Shown piece by piece: positions 9,413 through 18,443 of a DNA stretch of 64,000 nt. Numbering within the stretch: position 1 is the first letter of the stretch; each line of letters starts with the position of its first letter. Source of the DNA: Acidobacteriota bacterium (lineage in GTDB: Bacteria; Acidobacteriota; Blastocatellia; Pyrinomonadales; Pyrinomonadaceae). The translations under genes and the position numbers were made by a program. Under the pieces are notes generated by a model. That model made no database searches and was not told the DNA's origin. It worked only from the letters and a program-made list of their open reading frames with translations. Location: the NCBI GenBank assembly GCA_020199835.1, contig JAIVJV010000013.1, forward strand, positions 110,997-174,996, written 5' to 3'.

Positions 9413-10154
9413 TCGCGCCGCCGTCAACGATCACGACCTCACCGTTCATAAAACTATTCCGCTCGCTCACCATGAACGCTGCATATTCAGCGAGTTCTTC
9501 TGGCCGGCCGAGACGTCCGGCGGAAGTCCAGAAGTCGTGCATCTGAAGCCATCTTTCAGGTAACGCCTGGGCCAGGTCAGTGTCGAAGATGCCTGCGGCG
9601 ATCGCGTTCACACGCACCCCAAACGTCGCTGCCTCGCGCGACAAACATTTCGTGAAACCAACCATCGCCGCTTTCGAAGTCGCGTAGTGCACAGCCGTCG
9701 GCAACGACCGCAGCGCGCCGATCGAAGTGATGTTGAGAATGGAGCCTTTTCGCTGCCGAATCATCTGCCTGTACATCGGCTTGGTTACCGCAAAAAGACT
9801 ATCGACGTTCGTGTGAATAACTTCGTCCCAAGCGCGATCGGTAGTGGTGGCGAAGTTATCGCCGCGATTGATGGCTGCGTTGTTGACGAGGATGTCGATG
9901 CCGCCCCACTTCTCGACGAGCTCGCGGGTCATCTTCTTCATGCCCACGCGATCGACAACGGACACTTTAGCGTTGAACGCGCGGCGCCCGTGTCCCTCGA
10001 TTTTCAGCGCCATTTCGGCGGCAAGATCGTCGCGGGTGTTGTAGCTAAATGCCACGTCGGCGCCTTCGCGAGCAAACACTTCGCACATGGCCGCACCGAT
10101 ACCACGCGTTCCACCGGTTATGAACGCGCGCTTTCCCTCGAGCAAAAGACTCAC
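9405..10154 (-). CDS. SDR-family oxidoreductase (3-oxoacyl-ACP reductase/FabG-like)
   Basis: Classical short-chain dehydrogenase of 249 residues. The cofactor motif TGGTRGIG is at residues 14-21, NNAAIN follows mid-protein, and the catalytic Ser, Tyr and Lys are intact (ITSIG, then YATSK). The C terminus VIVDGGAIT is typical of the FabG group. FabG-like proteins outside a fatty-acid operon often have other substrates, so the exact reaction is open. It starts with GTG at 10154; the only good ribosome-binding site, AGGAG, lies 12 bases upstream, which is long. It has its own promoter and is probably transcribed alone. Confidence 0.85.
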   Translation of the reverse strand: MSLLLEGKRAFITGGTRGIGAAMCEVFAREGADVAFSYNTRDDLAAEMALKIEGHGRRAFNAKVSVVDRVGMKKMTRELVEKWGGIDILVNNAAINRGDNFATTTDRAWDEVIHTNVDSLFAVTKPMYRQMIRQRKGSILNITSIGALRSLPTAVHYATSKAAMVGFTKCLSREAATFGVRVNAIAAGIFDTDLAQALPERWLQMHDFWTSAGRLGRPEELAEYAAFMVSERNSFMNGEVVIVDGGAIT

Positions 10155-10209
10155 TTAGGTATGTTTCTCCTGAATTTGTACAGGGGGTAGTTTTTTAATA
10201 TGACGGCAG

Positions 10210-10239
10210 ATTAAACCGTGAAAAGCGCAGGCGCGTCAA
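10210..10239 (-). promoter_or_regulatory. Promoter for the FabG-like SDR gene
   Basis: On the minus strand TTGACG (10239-10234) and TTTAAT (10215-10210) are separated by 18 bases. Each hexamer differs from consensus at one position. The predicted start point lies about 50 bases before the GTG start codon. Confidence 0.5.
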
Positions 10240-10265
10240 ACCAGCGTTGCGAATAAGGAGGGATT

Positions 10266-11459
10266 TCAGGCAGAGGCGACTTCGTTTAGGACGGGTTTTT
10301 CGGGTTGCGGAATCAGGGCGGCAATCTCTTCGACGATGTAACGCGTGGCGTTCGGAAGTGCCAGACCGGCCGTGGCCGCACGCATGCGCGAGTAATGAAC
10401 TTCGTCTTCCATCATCCGCCGCACTTCTTTTACCACGTCGCTCGCGCGGTTCAGCATCACCCCCGCGCCGCGCTGCGCGATCAACCGCGCCGTGCCCGCT
10501 TCCTGCGGCATGGGATCCGTGATCACGTCGGCGATGATCGGCACACGGCACGCCAGCGCTTCAAACGTGGTCAAACCGCCAAGTTTCGAGATCATCACGT
10601 TTGCCGCACTCATCAACTGCTCGATCTCGTCTGAATAACCAATCACTTTGATCGGGAACGGCGCTTCCTTGGCGATCGACTCAGCCGCAAGGCGCAAGTC
10701 TTCGTTTTTGCCCGCAAGGAAAATCGCTTGCACGTCGAGTTCGCCGCGCACGAGTTCGCGGAAGATCTGCGGAATGTTTCCGCCACCGATCCAGCCGGCG
10801 TTTACAAAGACCGTAAACTTTTCCGGGTCCAGTCCTAAGGCACGCCGCGCAACCTGCGCCGCGTCTTCACCTGGATACGCAAACTTCGGATGCACCGGCA
10901 TGCCCGAGATCTTGATCCGATCGGGCGACACGCCGTAGTCGATCAACTGCCGCCGCGCCTCGTCACTCGCTACGAGGTAAAGCGTAACGGCGTCGCACGC
11001 CCAACCTTTCCAAAACCCATAACACGGATCAGTCACCACGGAAACGAGCGGAACACGATCCGCGAGATTCAACTCTTTGAGCACGCGGCCGAAGAGATGC
11101 TGCGTCAACGGATGCACGCTGACCACAATATGCGGACACCAACGTTCAAACAGGCCTGCGACGTAACCGATGCAGCGTTTATGGAAGAACTCGCGGGTCT
11201 CCGGGCGAACGCGATTGAGCACCCAGTAGTAATATTTCATCCAGTGCTGGCGATTGCGCAGGAGCCAGTTGTAAAGACGGACCAGCTTATCGGCAAGATG
11301 ATGCGACTCCTCGACCGCGCGCACCACGCGGACTGCATACGACTCGCTGTCGAGAAACTTCTGCACGCCCGCAACGATCGCCGCGGCCGCGGATCGATGC
11401 CCGCCACCCGTGTCGGACGAGATAATCAAGATCTTGGGTATGCGAGGGTGCGAAGACAT
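10266..11459 (-). CDS. Glycosyltransferase of the MGDG synthase / diacylglycerol glucosyltransferase family
   Basis: GT28-like glycosyltransferase of 397 residues. The N-terminal acceptor domain begins with SSDTGGGHRSAAAAI, the signature of the MGDG synthase family (MurG-like fold) that glycosylates diacylglycerol. The C-terminal donor domain carries NAGWIGGGN and the segment SKLGGLTTFEALACRVP, the usual UDP-sugar binding loop. It should be a cytoplasmic-face membrane enzyme making a glycolipid; the sugar and lipid are not known. Its ATG shares one base with the stop of the radical SAM gene (TAATG), so translation of the pair is coupled. The C-terminal tail ends in a hydrophilic extension. 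Confidence 0.82.
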   Translation of the reverse strand: MSSHPRIPKILIISSDTGGGHRSAAAAIVAGVQKFLDSESYAVRVVRAVEESHHLADKLVRLYNWLLRNRQHWMKYYYWVLNRVRPETREFFHKRCIGYVAGLFERWCPHIVVSVHPLTQHLFGRVLKELNLADRVPLVSVVTDPCYGFWKGWACDAVTLYLVASDEARRQLIDYGVSPDRIKISGMPVHPKFAYPGEDAAQVARRALGLDPEKFTVFVNAGWIGGGNIPQIFRELVRGELDVQAIFLAGKNEDLRLAAESIAKEAPFPIKVIGYSDEIEQLMSAANVMISKLGGLTTFEALACRVPIIADVITDPMPQEAGTARLIAQRGAGVMLNRASDVVKEVRRMMEDEVHYSRMRAATAGLALPNATRYIVEEIAALIPQPEKPVLNEVASA

Positions 11460-12622
11460 TAGATTTCCGTCGTCTTGAGGTCCGCTACTGGCATACCGCC
11501 ATCCATTTCGCGCCGGGCTTTTTTCATCTCGCGCTCCAGTTTCTTGATCTGAATCAAGTGACCCGGATTAAACGGCAGCGACGGGTAATAACTATTTGAC
11601 TCGTGCGTGCAGAAACAACCACTCGCCGCTTGTTTGCGACGCTCTTTCATCGCCGGCGACAGCCAGAGTTTCTGGAAGTTCCAGTCGAACTCGCGCAGGT
11701 TACCGATCGGGGCGAGGTTTTCGCACGACGAAACCGTGCCTTCATCGTAAATGACGCCGCCGGCGGTACCGGCGTAACACTTCATTTGCGCAGTCTGCGT
11801 CTCCTGCGTCTTCGCGATCAGGCCGTGCATGTAGATGTCGATCGCGGCTTTGAAGAAACCGGCTTTGCCGGTGTAATTGTTTTTAATCGCGGCGTGCCGT
11901 GAATCGTCGTCAATCATTTCCGCGAGCCGAGCGTAGCGCGAATGATCGATCTCGAGTTCTTTCGGATCGGCTGACGGCGGACGAATGTAGTTGAAGTTTA
12001 CTTTGTCAGGTTTCAGGTCGTACTTGAGAAAGTCGTACCACTCGAAGATCGTGTCCTGGTTCGAGTTCATAAAGCAGGTACACGTTTGCACGTCGAGGCG
12101 CGGATATTCTTTCTTGATCGCCTGGAGTTGTCGCGCGGTGTCGACCGCAATGTCCCACGAGCCGGGTTTTTGGCGAATCTTTTCGTGCTCGGTCTTTAGT
12201 CCATCGATGCCGAGTGCGACGGTCACGTTCAAATCAGGGCACTCCTGCAAGATCCGCGTCACATCCGGGAAAATCCTTTTCTGGATCTGACCGTTGGACA
12301 TGATGTAGATGGATTCGAGCTTGTTGTTCGTGTAGAACGCGCGCGCGATCTCGGGCAGGTCTTTGCGTGTGAACGGTTCGCCGCCTGCGAGGATCAGAAC
12401 GCCCAGATTGCCGCCCAGTGTTTGGGAGATCCGCTCGATCTCGTGCGTTTTCATCTGCAATTTCTTGCGGGGACGGTCGTCGAGCTCGTCAGTAAAGAAG
12501 CAGTGCGTGCAGCGCATGTCGCACACGGACGTCACCAGGATGTTCAGCAACACCGGCGAAAACGGTTGTCCGATGGCGAGCTTTGCGTACCGCTTCAGTA
12601 ATTCTTTCGTCGTAAAATCCAT
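11459..12622 (-). CDS. Radical SAM protein with SPASM-like C-terminal cysteines
   Basis: Radical SAM enzyme of 387 residues. The cluster motif CDMRCTHC (CxxxCxxC) is near residue 33, followed by LAGGEPF, the usual SAM-contacting strand. Further cysteines in the C-terminal third (MKCYAG, SSCEN, GCFCTHE) resemble a SPASM/twitch domain that carries auxiliary iron-sulfur clusters. No substrate can be assigned. It is translated ahead of, and coupled to, a lipid-type glycosyltransferase, which suggests a joint role in making or modifying a glycolipid; that is inference. The ribosome-binding site GAGGTG is close to the ATG, and a consensus -35 promoter lies about 70 bases upstream. Confidence 0.82.
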   Translation of the reverse strand: MDFTTKELLKRYAKLAIGQPFSPVLLNILVTSVCDMRCTHCFFTDELDDRPRKKLQMKTHEIERISQTLGGNLGVLILAGGEPFTRKDLPEIARAFYTNNKLESIYIMSNGQIQKRIFPDVTRILQECPDLNVTVALGIDGLKTEHEKIRQKPGSWDIAVDTARQLQAIKKEYPRLDVQTCTCFMNSNQDTIFEWYDFLKYDLKPDKVNFNYIRPPSADPKELEIDHSRYARLAEMIDDDSRHAAIKNNYTGKAGFFKAAIDIYMHGLIAKTQETQTAQMKCYAGTAGGVIYDEGTVSSCENLAPIGNLREFDWNFQKLWLSPAMKERRKQAASGCFCTHESNSYYPSLPFNPGHLIQIKKLEREMKKARREMDGGMPVADLKTTEI

Positions 12623-12666
12623 TTCACCTCAACCTTTTCCCGCGCAAACACGCACAGGAACTTAAC

Positions 12667-12696
12667 TTAGTAAGCTATCAGATGATGCAATGTCAA
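12667..12696 (-). promoter_or_regulatory. Promoter for the radical SAM / glycosyltransferase pair
   Basis: Minus strand TTGACA (12696-12691), an 18-base spacer and TACTAA (12672-12667). The -35 element is perfect and the -10 element is weak. The start point would give a leader of about 38 bases before the radical SAM ATG. Confidence 0.45.
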
Positions 12697-12723
12697 CGAA
12701 GGTTCTTTGGAGGTGAAGATTAA

Positions 12724-14070
12724 TTAAGAGCGGTTTTGGATGCCGAGCGCGCGCATGCGGCGGTAAAGATGACTGCGATCGACGCCCATCAGTTCGGCCG
12801 CCCGGGAGACGTTTCCATCTGCTTCCTCGAGTTTTCGCTGAATAAACTCGCGATGATAGGCGTCGGTCGCCTCTTTAAAGGACGGAAAGCGAAACGAGGT
12901 GGCGGGCGGTTCTTCCTTGCCGTGAGGCGGCAGGTCACCGGCTGAGACCTTCGTGCCGGGATTCATGATCACCACGCGTTCGATCGTGTTTCGCAGCTCG
13001 CGCACGTTTCCCGGCCAGGAGTACGACTGCAATTCCCCCAATGCTTGGGCTTGGAACTGTTTTGGCGTTTTGCCGTACGCGCGAGAGAAGTTTTCGTTGA
13101 AGTAATCGACCAATAGCGGCACGTCTTCGAGACGTTCGCGAAGCGGTGGGAGTTCAAACGGAATCACATTCAGCCGGTAGAACAGATCAGCGCGGAAGTT
13201 GCCGTTTTCGATTTCGACGTCCAGACGCTTGTTAGTCGCGGCGATTAGTCGCACGTCAACCGTGATCGACGTGCCGCTGCCGACGGGTTCAAAGCGTTGC
13301 TCTTCAAGCACGCGCAACACCTTCGCCTGGACTTTCGGGCTCATGTCGCCGACCTCGTCGAGAAAGATCGTCGCGCCGTCCGCGATTTCGAACTTTCCTT
13401 TCTTCGCGGCCGTCGCGCCTGTGAACGCGCCTTTGACGTGGCCGAAGAGTTCGCTTTCGATTAGTTCTTCCGGAATCGCCGCGGAGTTGACTTCAACAAA
13501 CGGCGCGGCCGCGCGACGCGACTCGGCGTGAATCGCGCGCGCGACGAGTTCCTTGCCTGTTCCCGATTCGCCGTAGATCAAAACGCGTCCGTCGGTTGGC
13601 GCCACTACCGAGATCTGTTTGCGCAACGCGCGCATCGCGACGGACTGTCCGACCATCGTGTACTCGCGCGCGAGCGCCGCGGCCATGTTTGCGTTTATGA
13701 GCTCGAGCCGCTGCTGGCGCAAGGCGTTGCGCACGGTCAAAACGGTCTTCTCAATCGAGAGTGGTTTTTCGATGAAGTCAAACGCGCCGAGCTTCGTCGC
13801 GCGCACGGCAGTTTCGATGTTGCCGTGGCCGGAGATGATCACGACCGCGGCTTCGGAACCTGCGGCGCGCAGTTGTTGCAGGGTTTCGAGCCCGTCGATT
13901 CCGGGGAGCCATACGTCGAGCAGGATGCAGCCGTAGGCGCGTTTGCCGAGTGCTTTCAAACACTCTTCACCGCTGGCGACCGCGTCGGCAACGAAGCCTT
14001 CGTCCTCCATCACCGCACGCAGCGTGTCGCGAATGCCGCGTTCGTCGTCAACGATGAGTATCGAGTCCAT
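12724..14070 (-). CDS. ntrX: Sigma-54-dependent response regulator, NtrX type
   Basis: Phosphorylation-controlled activator of sigma-54 RNA polymerase, 448 residues. Receiver domain residues 1-120 with phospho-acceptor Asp52 in LLDVWLPG. AAA+ domain follows with Walker A GESGTGKE at 167-174 and the sigma-54-contacting loop GAFTGA at 214-219. A Fis-type helix-turn-helix closes the protein (GNVSRAAELMGVDRSHLYRR). It lies nine bases downstream of the sensor kinase gene, forming a two-component pair. The symbol follows the NtrY-like partner, and the actual signal may not be nitrogen. Confidence 0.88.
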   Translation of the reverse strand: MDSILIVDDERGIRDTLRAVMEDEGFVADAVASGEECLKALGKRAYGCILLDVWLPGIDGLETLQQLRAAGSEAAVVIISGHGNIETAVRATKLGAFDFIEKPLSIEKTVLTVRNALRQQRLELINANMAAALAREYTMVGQSVAMRALRKQISVVAPTDGRVLIYGESGTGKELVARAIHAESRRAAAPFVEVNSAAIPEELIESELFGHVKGAFTGATAAKKGKFEIADGATIFLDEVGDMSPKVQAKVLRVLEEQRFEPVGSGTSITVDVRLIAATNKRLDVEIENGNFRADLFYRLNVIPFELPPLRERLEDVPLLVDYFNENFSRAYGKTPKQFQAQALGELQSYSWPGNVRELRNTIERVVIMNPGTKVSAGDLPPHGKEEPPATSFRFPSFKEATDAYHREFIQRKLEEADGNVSRAAELMGVDRSHLYRRMRALGIQNRS

Positions 14071-14079
14071 CGGTTAATT

Positions 14080-16317
14080 TCAGGCGGCGGTGGGGAGCTC
14101 GATTAGAAACTTCGCGCCGCGCGGGTGATTCTTTTCGGCGCGGATGCGACCGCCGTGCTCGAGTATGATTTGCTGCACGATCGCCAACCCCAAACCCGTG
14201 CCGCTGTCGCGCCGCGAAAAGTATGGCTGAAACAGCCGGCGAAAGTCTTCCACTTCGATTCCTTGTCCCGTGTCTGCTACTTCCGCCCGCACCAGACTGC
14301 GGTCAACATCATGACTGGTCGTGATCGTGATGCGTCGTTCTTCAACCGAGAACAACGCCTCGACCGCGTTATCGATCAGGTTCACGAAGACGCGTTTGAT
14401 CTGTTCGACGTCAAGCATCACCGCCGGGAGATCGGCGTCGATGTTCAATTCGATAGTCACGCCTTCCAGTCGCTCCCGGTAAAGCACAACGGCCTGACTG
14501 ATGACGTCATTCAGATTAGCCAGTTCCAGCCGTGTGGCGGGCAAACGCGCAAAACGCGAAAACTCGTCAACCATCGCCTTCAAACCAGCCACTTCGCGCG
14601 TGATCGTGTCCGTACACTCGCTGATCACCGCAGCCACGCGCTTCTCATCGGCACGATCGCCATTGCCGCCGTTGCCGTTCGCGGCCACACGCGCGTAACT
14701 CTTCGCGATCCTTTCAGCAGACAGTTGAATCGGCGTCAACGGATTTTTGATCTCGTGGGCCATGCGACGCGCGACTTCACTCCATGCAGCCGCACGTTGC
14801 GCGGCAAGCAACTCCGAAAGATCTTCGATCACGACCACGACGCCGCGTCGCGGACTGACCGAGTTACGCAAAGCGGTCGCGGTTATCGCAACTGGCAATG
14901 CGCCGCTGCCGTTCGGGCCGCCTTCGAGCTGCGTCTGTTCGGTCGCATGGCCCGCCCGACGCGCGCGGCGCAAGAGTCGATCGAACACGAGCCAGTCTTC
15001 ACTCGCGATCAACGTGCTCAGCTTCGGATTGTCCTCAGGTTTATCGGCGAGTCCGAGCATGCGCGACGCTGCCGCGTTCAACGTGGTGACGCAATCGTTT
15101 TCATCAAGCGACACGACGCCGGTCGTCAGCGATTGCAGGATCGTCTCGATGTAATTGCGACGTTCCCGCAGCGCGAGATTTTTGTCGCGTAACTCCGCGG
15201 CGCCAGCTTCGATACGGCTCCGATTCTCTTCGAGTTGCGTGGTCATCTGGTTGAAGGATTCCGCGAGCAGCGCGAGTTCGTCATCGGCCACCGTGGTCAC
15301 CCGATGCGCAAGATTCCCGCGCGCGATCTCGTTTGACGCTTCGGCCAACGCTTTGATCGGCGTAGCAATACCACGTGCGAGATAGATCGCGATCCAACTC
15401 GACGCGAACAACAGAATCAACGTCATCAACCCGAGTGTCGATAAGCCCAGCAGCCGCACGCGGCGCTGTTTTCTAACGAGTTCCTGGTAGTCTCGTTCGG
15501 AGCCGGTAACGATGTCGCCGAGGTTGGTGCCAACGCGTTTTTGCGGCGCGATAATCAGTCGTTCCGAGTCGTTCAACGGCACCGCTATCGCGTCAAACTC
15601 CTTACCATCCGCGAGAGCCTCGCCGCCCGACCCACTGCGCGCTTCCGCGAACAGTTGATCGAGTTTCGCGGCGTCGTCTGCGGAAAGATTCCCGCGGCTT
15701 CTAAGCCGGACACTTCCATCATTGGCAACGATTTCAACACCCGCCAATCGCCCTGAGGCAACGATCTCATCGGCGGTCGCCTGTCGCTGATCGAGTGATC
15801 GGCTGTTGAGCAGCATCACGAGCAATGACGCGTTATCACGCAGTGCCTGCTGTTGATCGGCAAGTGTCTCGCGTCGTAGTTCATGCGACTGCTGCAGGAT
15901 CTCGTCCGGCAGAATGTAGAACCACTTTTCCAGCGAACGGTTAAGAAAGAGATACGAGAACACGGCCATCGCGGTGATGGGCAAAAAACTGATCGAGATG
16001 AAGTAGACCAGCAGGCGTGTTTTGACTTTCGAACCGAGCTGCCGTTCTTTTCGCTCGCGTCGCAGCTTGAGCAAGTTGCGAACAAAGATGAAGAGAAAGA
16101 CGAAAAAGGCGACGAAATTGAGCGTTGAAAGCGCGTAAAGCACGAGCGCGTCGGCGGCGGTATCGGGCTTCACGACCGTCCAGAGCCAGAGCTGTTGCGA
16201 GACGATGATCGCGAGTAACAGCAGGACCGTGATACCTAAAACCCATAGCAAAGCGCGGCGGCGACGGCGAATCCGTTCCCGGCGCTCGGGTGTCAGGTTT
16301 TCCGGGTTATCGTTCAT
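14080..16317 (-). CDS. ntrY: Membrane sensor histidine kinase, NtrY type
   Basis: Sensor of 745 residues. Three or four transmembrane helices: two close together at about 25-45 and 60-85, one at about 105-130 and one at about 300-322 that precedes a HAMP domain. An extracytoplasmic region of about 170 residues lies before the last helix. Then come a PAS domain (residues about 390-490), the HisKA H-box with HEIKNPLTPIQLSAERI, and the ATPase domain (NLIDNAVEAL, DTGQGIE, GTGLGLAIV). This is the NtrY order. A short Asn/Gly insert (NGNGGNGD) sits between the H-box and the rest of the dimerisation domain. First gene of the pair with the regulator. Confidence 0.9.
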   Translation of the reverse strand: MNDNPENLTPERRERIRRRRRALLWVLGITVLLLLAIIVSQQLWLWTVVKPDTAADALVLYALSTLNFVAFFVFLFIFVRNLLKLRRERKERQLGSKVKTRLLVYFISISFLPITAMAVFSYLFLNRSLEKWFYILPDEILQQSHELRRETLADQQQALRDNASLLVMLLNSRSLDQRQATADEIVASGRLAGVEIVANDGSVRLRSRGNLSADDAAKLDQLFAEARSGSGGEALADGKEFDAIAVPLNDSERLIIAPQKRVGTNLGDIVTGSERDYQELVRKQRRVRLLGLSTLGLMTLILLFASSWIAIYLARGIATPIKALAEASNEIARGNLAHRVTTVADDELALLAESFNQMTTQLEENRSRIEAGAAELRDKNLALRERRNYIETILQSLTTGVVSLDENDCVTTLNAAASRMLGLADKPEDNPKLSTLIASEDWLVFDRLLRRARRAGHATEQTQLEGGPNGSGALPVAITATALRNSVSPRRGVVVVIEDLSELLAAQRAAAWSEVARRMAHEIKNPLTPIQLSAERIAKSYARVAANGNGGNGDRADEKRVAAVISECTDTITREVAGLKAMVDEFSRFARLPATRLELANLNDVISQAVVLYRERLEGVTIELNIDADLPAVMLDVEQIKRVFVNLIDNAVEALFSVEERRITITTSHDVDRSLVRAEVADTGQGIEVEDFRRLFQPYFSRRDSGTGLGLAIVQQIILEHGGRIRAEKNHPRGAKFLIELPTAA

Positions 16318-16370
16318 GCGGGCAGTGGTCGAAGTTTAACATAGCGTCCACGTTTGGCTTAGAATGCGGC

Positions 16371-17345
16371 ATGCACCGGATCTTCCTCAACGAGTTTGGG
16401 CGGCTACGAAGCGGCTGGCGCGTGCTGCTTTTCACTTTCGCTTTCTTTGCCGCGCTCTTTCTGTTGGCGACCGTGTTGCGAGTCGCGTATCTCGTGCTGA
16501 TCAACGTTGGACCATCAATGCCCGGTCAAGCATTCGTGGCCGATGCAATCTTTCGTCTCACAATGTTGCTCGCGGCGCTGGGCGCGGGTTACCTGTGCGC
16601 GCGTTTGTTCGAAGGTTTGCCGTGGCGCTCACTCGGACTCACGTTTCATCGGAACTGGCTTCGAGATCTACTCGTTGGATGTGCGATCGGTTTCGCAGCG
16701 CTGGCGCTTGCAGTTGTGATTGCGACCGCGGCTGGAGGTTTGACGTTTACGTTTGGGGGCTCGGGGTTGGTCGCAGCCGTAATCAGATCGCTCGTGGGTT
16801 CGGCTGTTCTGTTGTTCCTCGCGGCGTTGGCTGAAGAGGCGCTGTTTCGTGGTTACGTGTTGCAGACGTTTACGCGCGCGCAGCTCACGTTGCTGGGCGT
16901 GTTGTTGACGTCGGTGCCGTTTGCCTTAGTGCACCTTTCGAACCCGAACGTCGTGCCGGGTGTCACTTTCGCAAATACGGCGCTGGCGGGTATCTGGCTC
17001 GCCGCGGCTTACTTGCGCACGCGCAGTTTATGGTTTCCGCTGGGTGTTCACTGGGCGTGGAACTGGGCGCTGGGCGCGTTCTTTGGGCTGCCGATCAGCG
17101 GCATCAATCTCGTGTCGAACCCGGTGCTCAAAGGAAACGATCTCGGTCCAGCGTGGCTTACAGGTGGCAGTTACGGTATCGAAGGCGGTCTTGCGTGCAC
17201 GGTTGCGCTCGTTGCGTTTACGTTTTTGGTCTGGCGACTGCCGTGGGTCACCGCGGATCCGGAACTGAAGAAGCTCACTTCCGAAGAAAACCCTGCACTG
17301 CCGTCACCCGTAGTAAGCATTCGAACCGCTGACGACGTGGCATAA
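16371..17345 (+). CDS. CPBP-family intramembrane metalloprotease
   Basis: Polytopic membrane protein of 324 residues with about eight hydrophobic segments. The family motifs are present: EEALFRGYVLQ (the EExxxR pair) and the later histidines in LVHLSNPN and GVHWAWNWALG. CPBP/CAAX proteases cleave within membranes; many bacterial members have no known substrate. The start at 16371 (MHRIFLNEFGRL) is chosen because an earlier ATG would overlap the divergent kinase gene and add 27 polar residues. It precedes the ECF sigma operon by 62 bases and could be part of its envelope response, but there is no direct evidence. Confidence 0.85.
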   Translation: MHRIFLNEFGRLRSGWRVLLFTFAFFAALFLLATVLRVAYLVLINVGPSMPGQAFVADAIFRLTMLLAALGAGYLCARLFEGLPWRSLGLTFHRNWLRDLLVGCAIGFAALALAVVIATAAGGLTFTFGGSGLVAAVIRSLVGSAVLLFLAALAEEALFRGYVLQTFTRAQLTLLGVLLTSVPFALVHLSNPNVVPGVTFANTALAGIWLAAAYLRTRSLWFPLGVHWAWNWALGAFFGLPISGINLVSNPVLKGNDLGPAWLTGGSYGIEGGLACTVALVAFTFLVWRLPWVTADPELKKLTSEENPALPSPVVSIRTADDVA

Positions 17346-17407
17346 ATAACAGATTCTAAATACGCGTCGTTAACAGTCCTTTCCTCTCTCCCGTCTTAAT
17401 CCGTGTC

Positions 17408-17986
17408 ATGGCCACCGCCAACATGCTTCTGATGAATCCACTGGCCCCAGCCGCGGCCGAACTGGCCCCCGAAGCGCCGCCCGTCGAAGTCGGCCTCGTG
17501 AAAGCCGCGCTCGAAGGCGACCGTGACGGATTTGGACGACTCTACGATCTCTACGCACCGCTCGTGCACGGCATTCTCCTCGCGCGCGTGCCGCGGGCCG
17601 AAGTCGACGATCTAGTGCAGGACATCTTCCTGCACGCGTTCAAGAAGCTGCACACACTGCGCGACAGCGCTGCGTTCGGACCCTGGATCGCCATGATCGC
17701 ACGCAATCGCGCGGTCGATTTCCACCGCCGCACGCGAGCGACAGTCGAGATCACCGACGACCTGCGCGGCAGCGACAAACAGCAGTCAAAAGCGGCGGAA
17801 ATCCTGGAACTGATTCGCAGTCTGCCTGACGCTTATCGCGAAACTCTCGTGCTGCGTCTAGTCGAAGGCATGACTGGACCGGAAATCGCCGAACGAACCG
17901 GCCTAACCGCAGCATCAGTGCGCGTCAATCTTCATCGCGGCATGAAACTACTGCGACAGAAGCTCGGAACTACGGAGGGCTTATGA
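17408..17986 (+). CDS. ECF-type RNA polymerase sigma factor
   Basis: Sigma-70 family protein of 192 residues with only regions 2 and 4, as in ECF sigma factors. Region 2 runs from about residue 38 to 105 (FGRLYDLYAPLVHG, VDDLVQDIFLHAF, WIAMIARNRAVDFHRR). Region 4 runs from about 125 to 185 (LPDAYRETLVLRLVEGMTG, then the helix-turn-helix IAERTGLTAASVRVNLHR). A 28-residue Ala/Pro-rich N-terminal stretch precedes region 2. The stop overlaps the start of the next gene by four bases, so sigma and anti-sigma are co-translated. It probably directs transcription of this operon in response to an envelope signal. Confidence 0.9.
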   Translation: MATANMLLMNPLAPAAAELAPEAPPVEVGLVKAALEGDRDGFGRLYDLYAPLVHGILLARVPRAEVDDLVQDIFLHAFKKLHTLRDSAAFGPWIAMIARNRAVDFHRRTRATVEITDDLRGSDKQQSKAAEILELIRSLPDAYRETLVLRLVEGMTGPEIAERTGLTAASVRVNLHRGMKLLRQKLGTTEGL

Positions 17987-18432
17987 ACGACGATTATTTG
18001 TGGGACAAAAGCGGCAAGCCCGACCCGCAGATTCAACAACTCGAAGAGATTCTCGGCACGCTGCGCTATCAGTCGAAGCCGTTGAACCTTCCGCGCCGGC
18101 GAAACTACTTTCCCTTGCTGGCGATTGCGGCGACCGTCGTGATGGCGTTGTTGACCGGCGGCTTGTGGCTACAACTTCGAAGTAACGAAGCTTCGATTCC
18201 CGCAGTCGCGATCGCCCAACCCACAAATCCGCCAATCAATCCGCCTTTATCCGTGTCCACCAACTCTCCCAAAAAGCGAAAGCGCGTGGTTGTGAACCGT
18301 GAACACAAAGAAGCACTCGCAGCAAAACAACAGTTAATCCTCGCTCTACGCGTCGCAAGCGAAAAATTAAATACCGCGTATCGCAGAACTCAAACGCCAA
18401 CTCAGATCAAGAATCAACACAAAGCAGGATGA
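17983..18432 (+). CDS. Probable membrane-anchored anti-sigma factor
   Basis: Single-pass protein of 149 residues: a cytoplasmic N-terminal 43 residues with DDYLWDKSGKPDPQIQQLE, one transmembrane helix at about 46-66, and a Pro/Asn-rich then Lys/Arg-rich extracytoplasmic part. It has no zinc-binding HxxxCxxC motif. The DYLWD...PDPQIQQLE opening and its position, overlapping the sigma gene by four bases (ATGA), are what support the anti-sigma call. Its own stop overlaps the next possible start by four bases, continuing the tight operon. Confidence 0.7.
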   Translation: MNDDYLWDKSGKPDPQIQQLEEILGTLRYQSKPLNLPRRRNYFPLLAIAATVVMALLTGGLWLQLRSNEASIPAVAIAQPTNPPINPPLSVSTNSPKKRKRVVVNREHKEALAAKQQLILALRVASEKLNTAYRRTQTPTQIKNQHKAG

Positions 18433-18443
18433 ACGGAGCAGTC

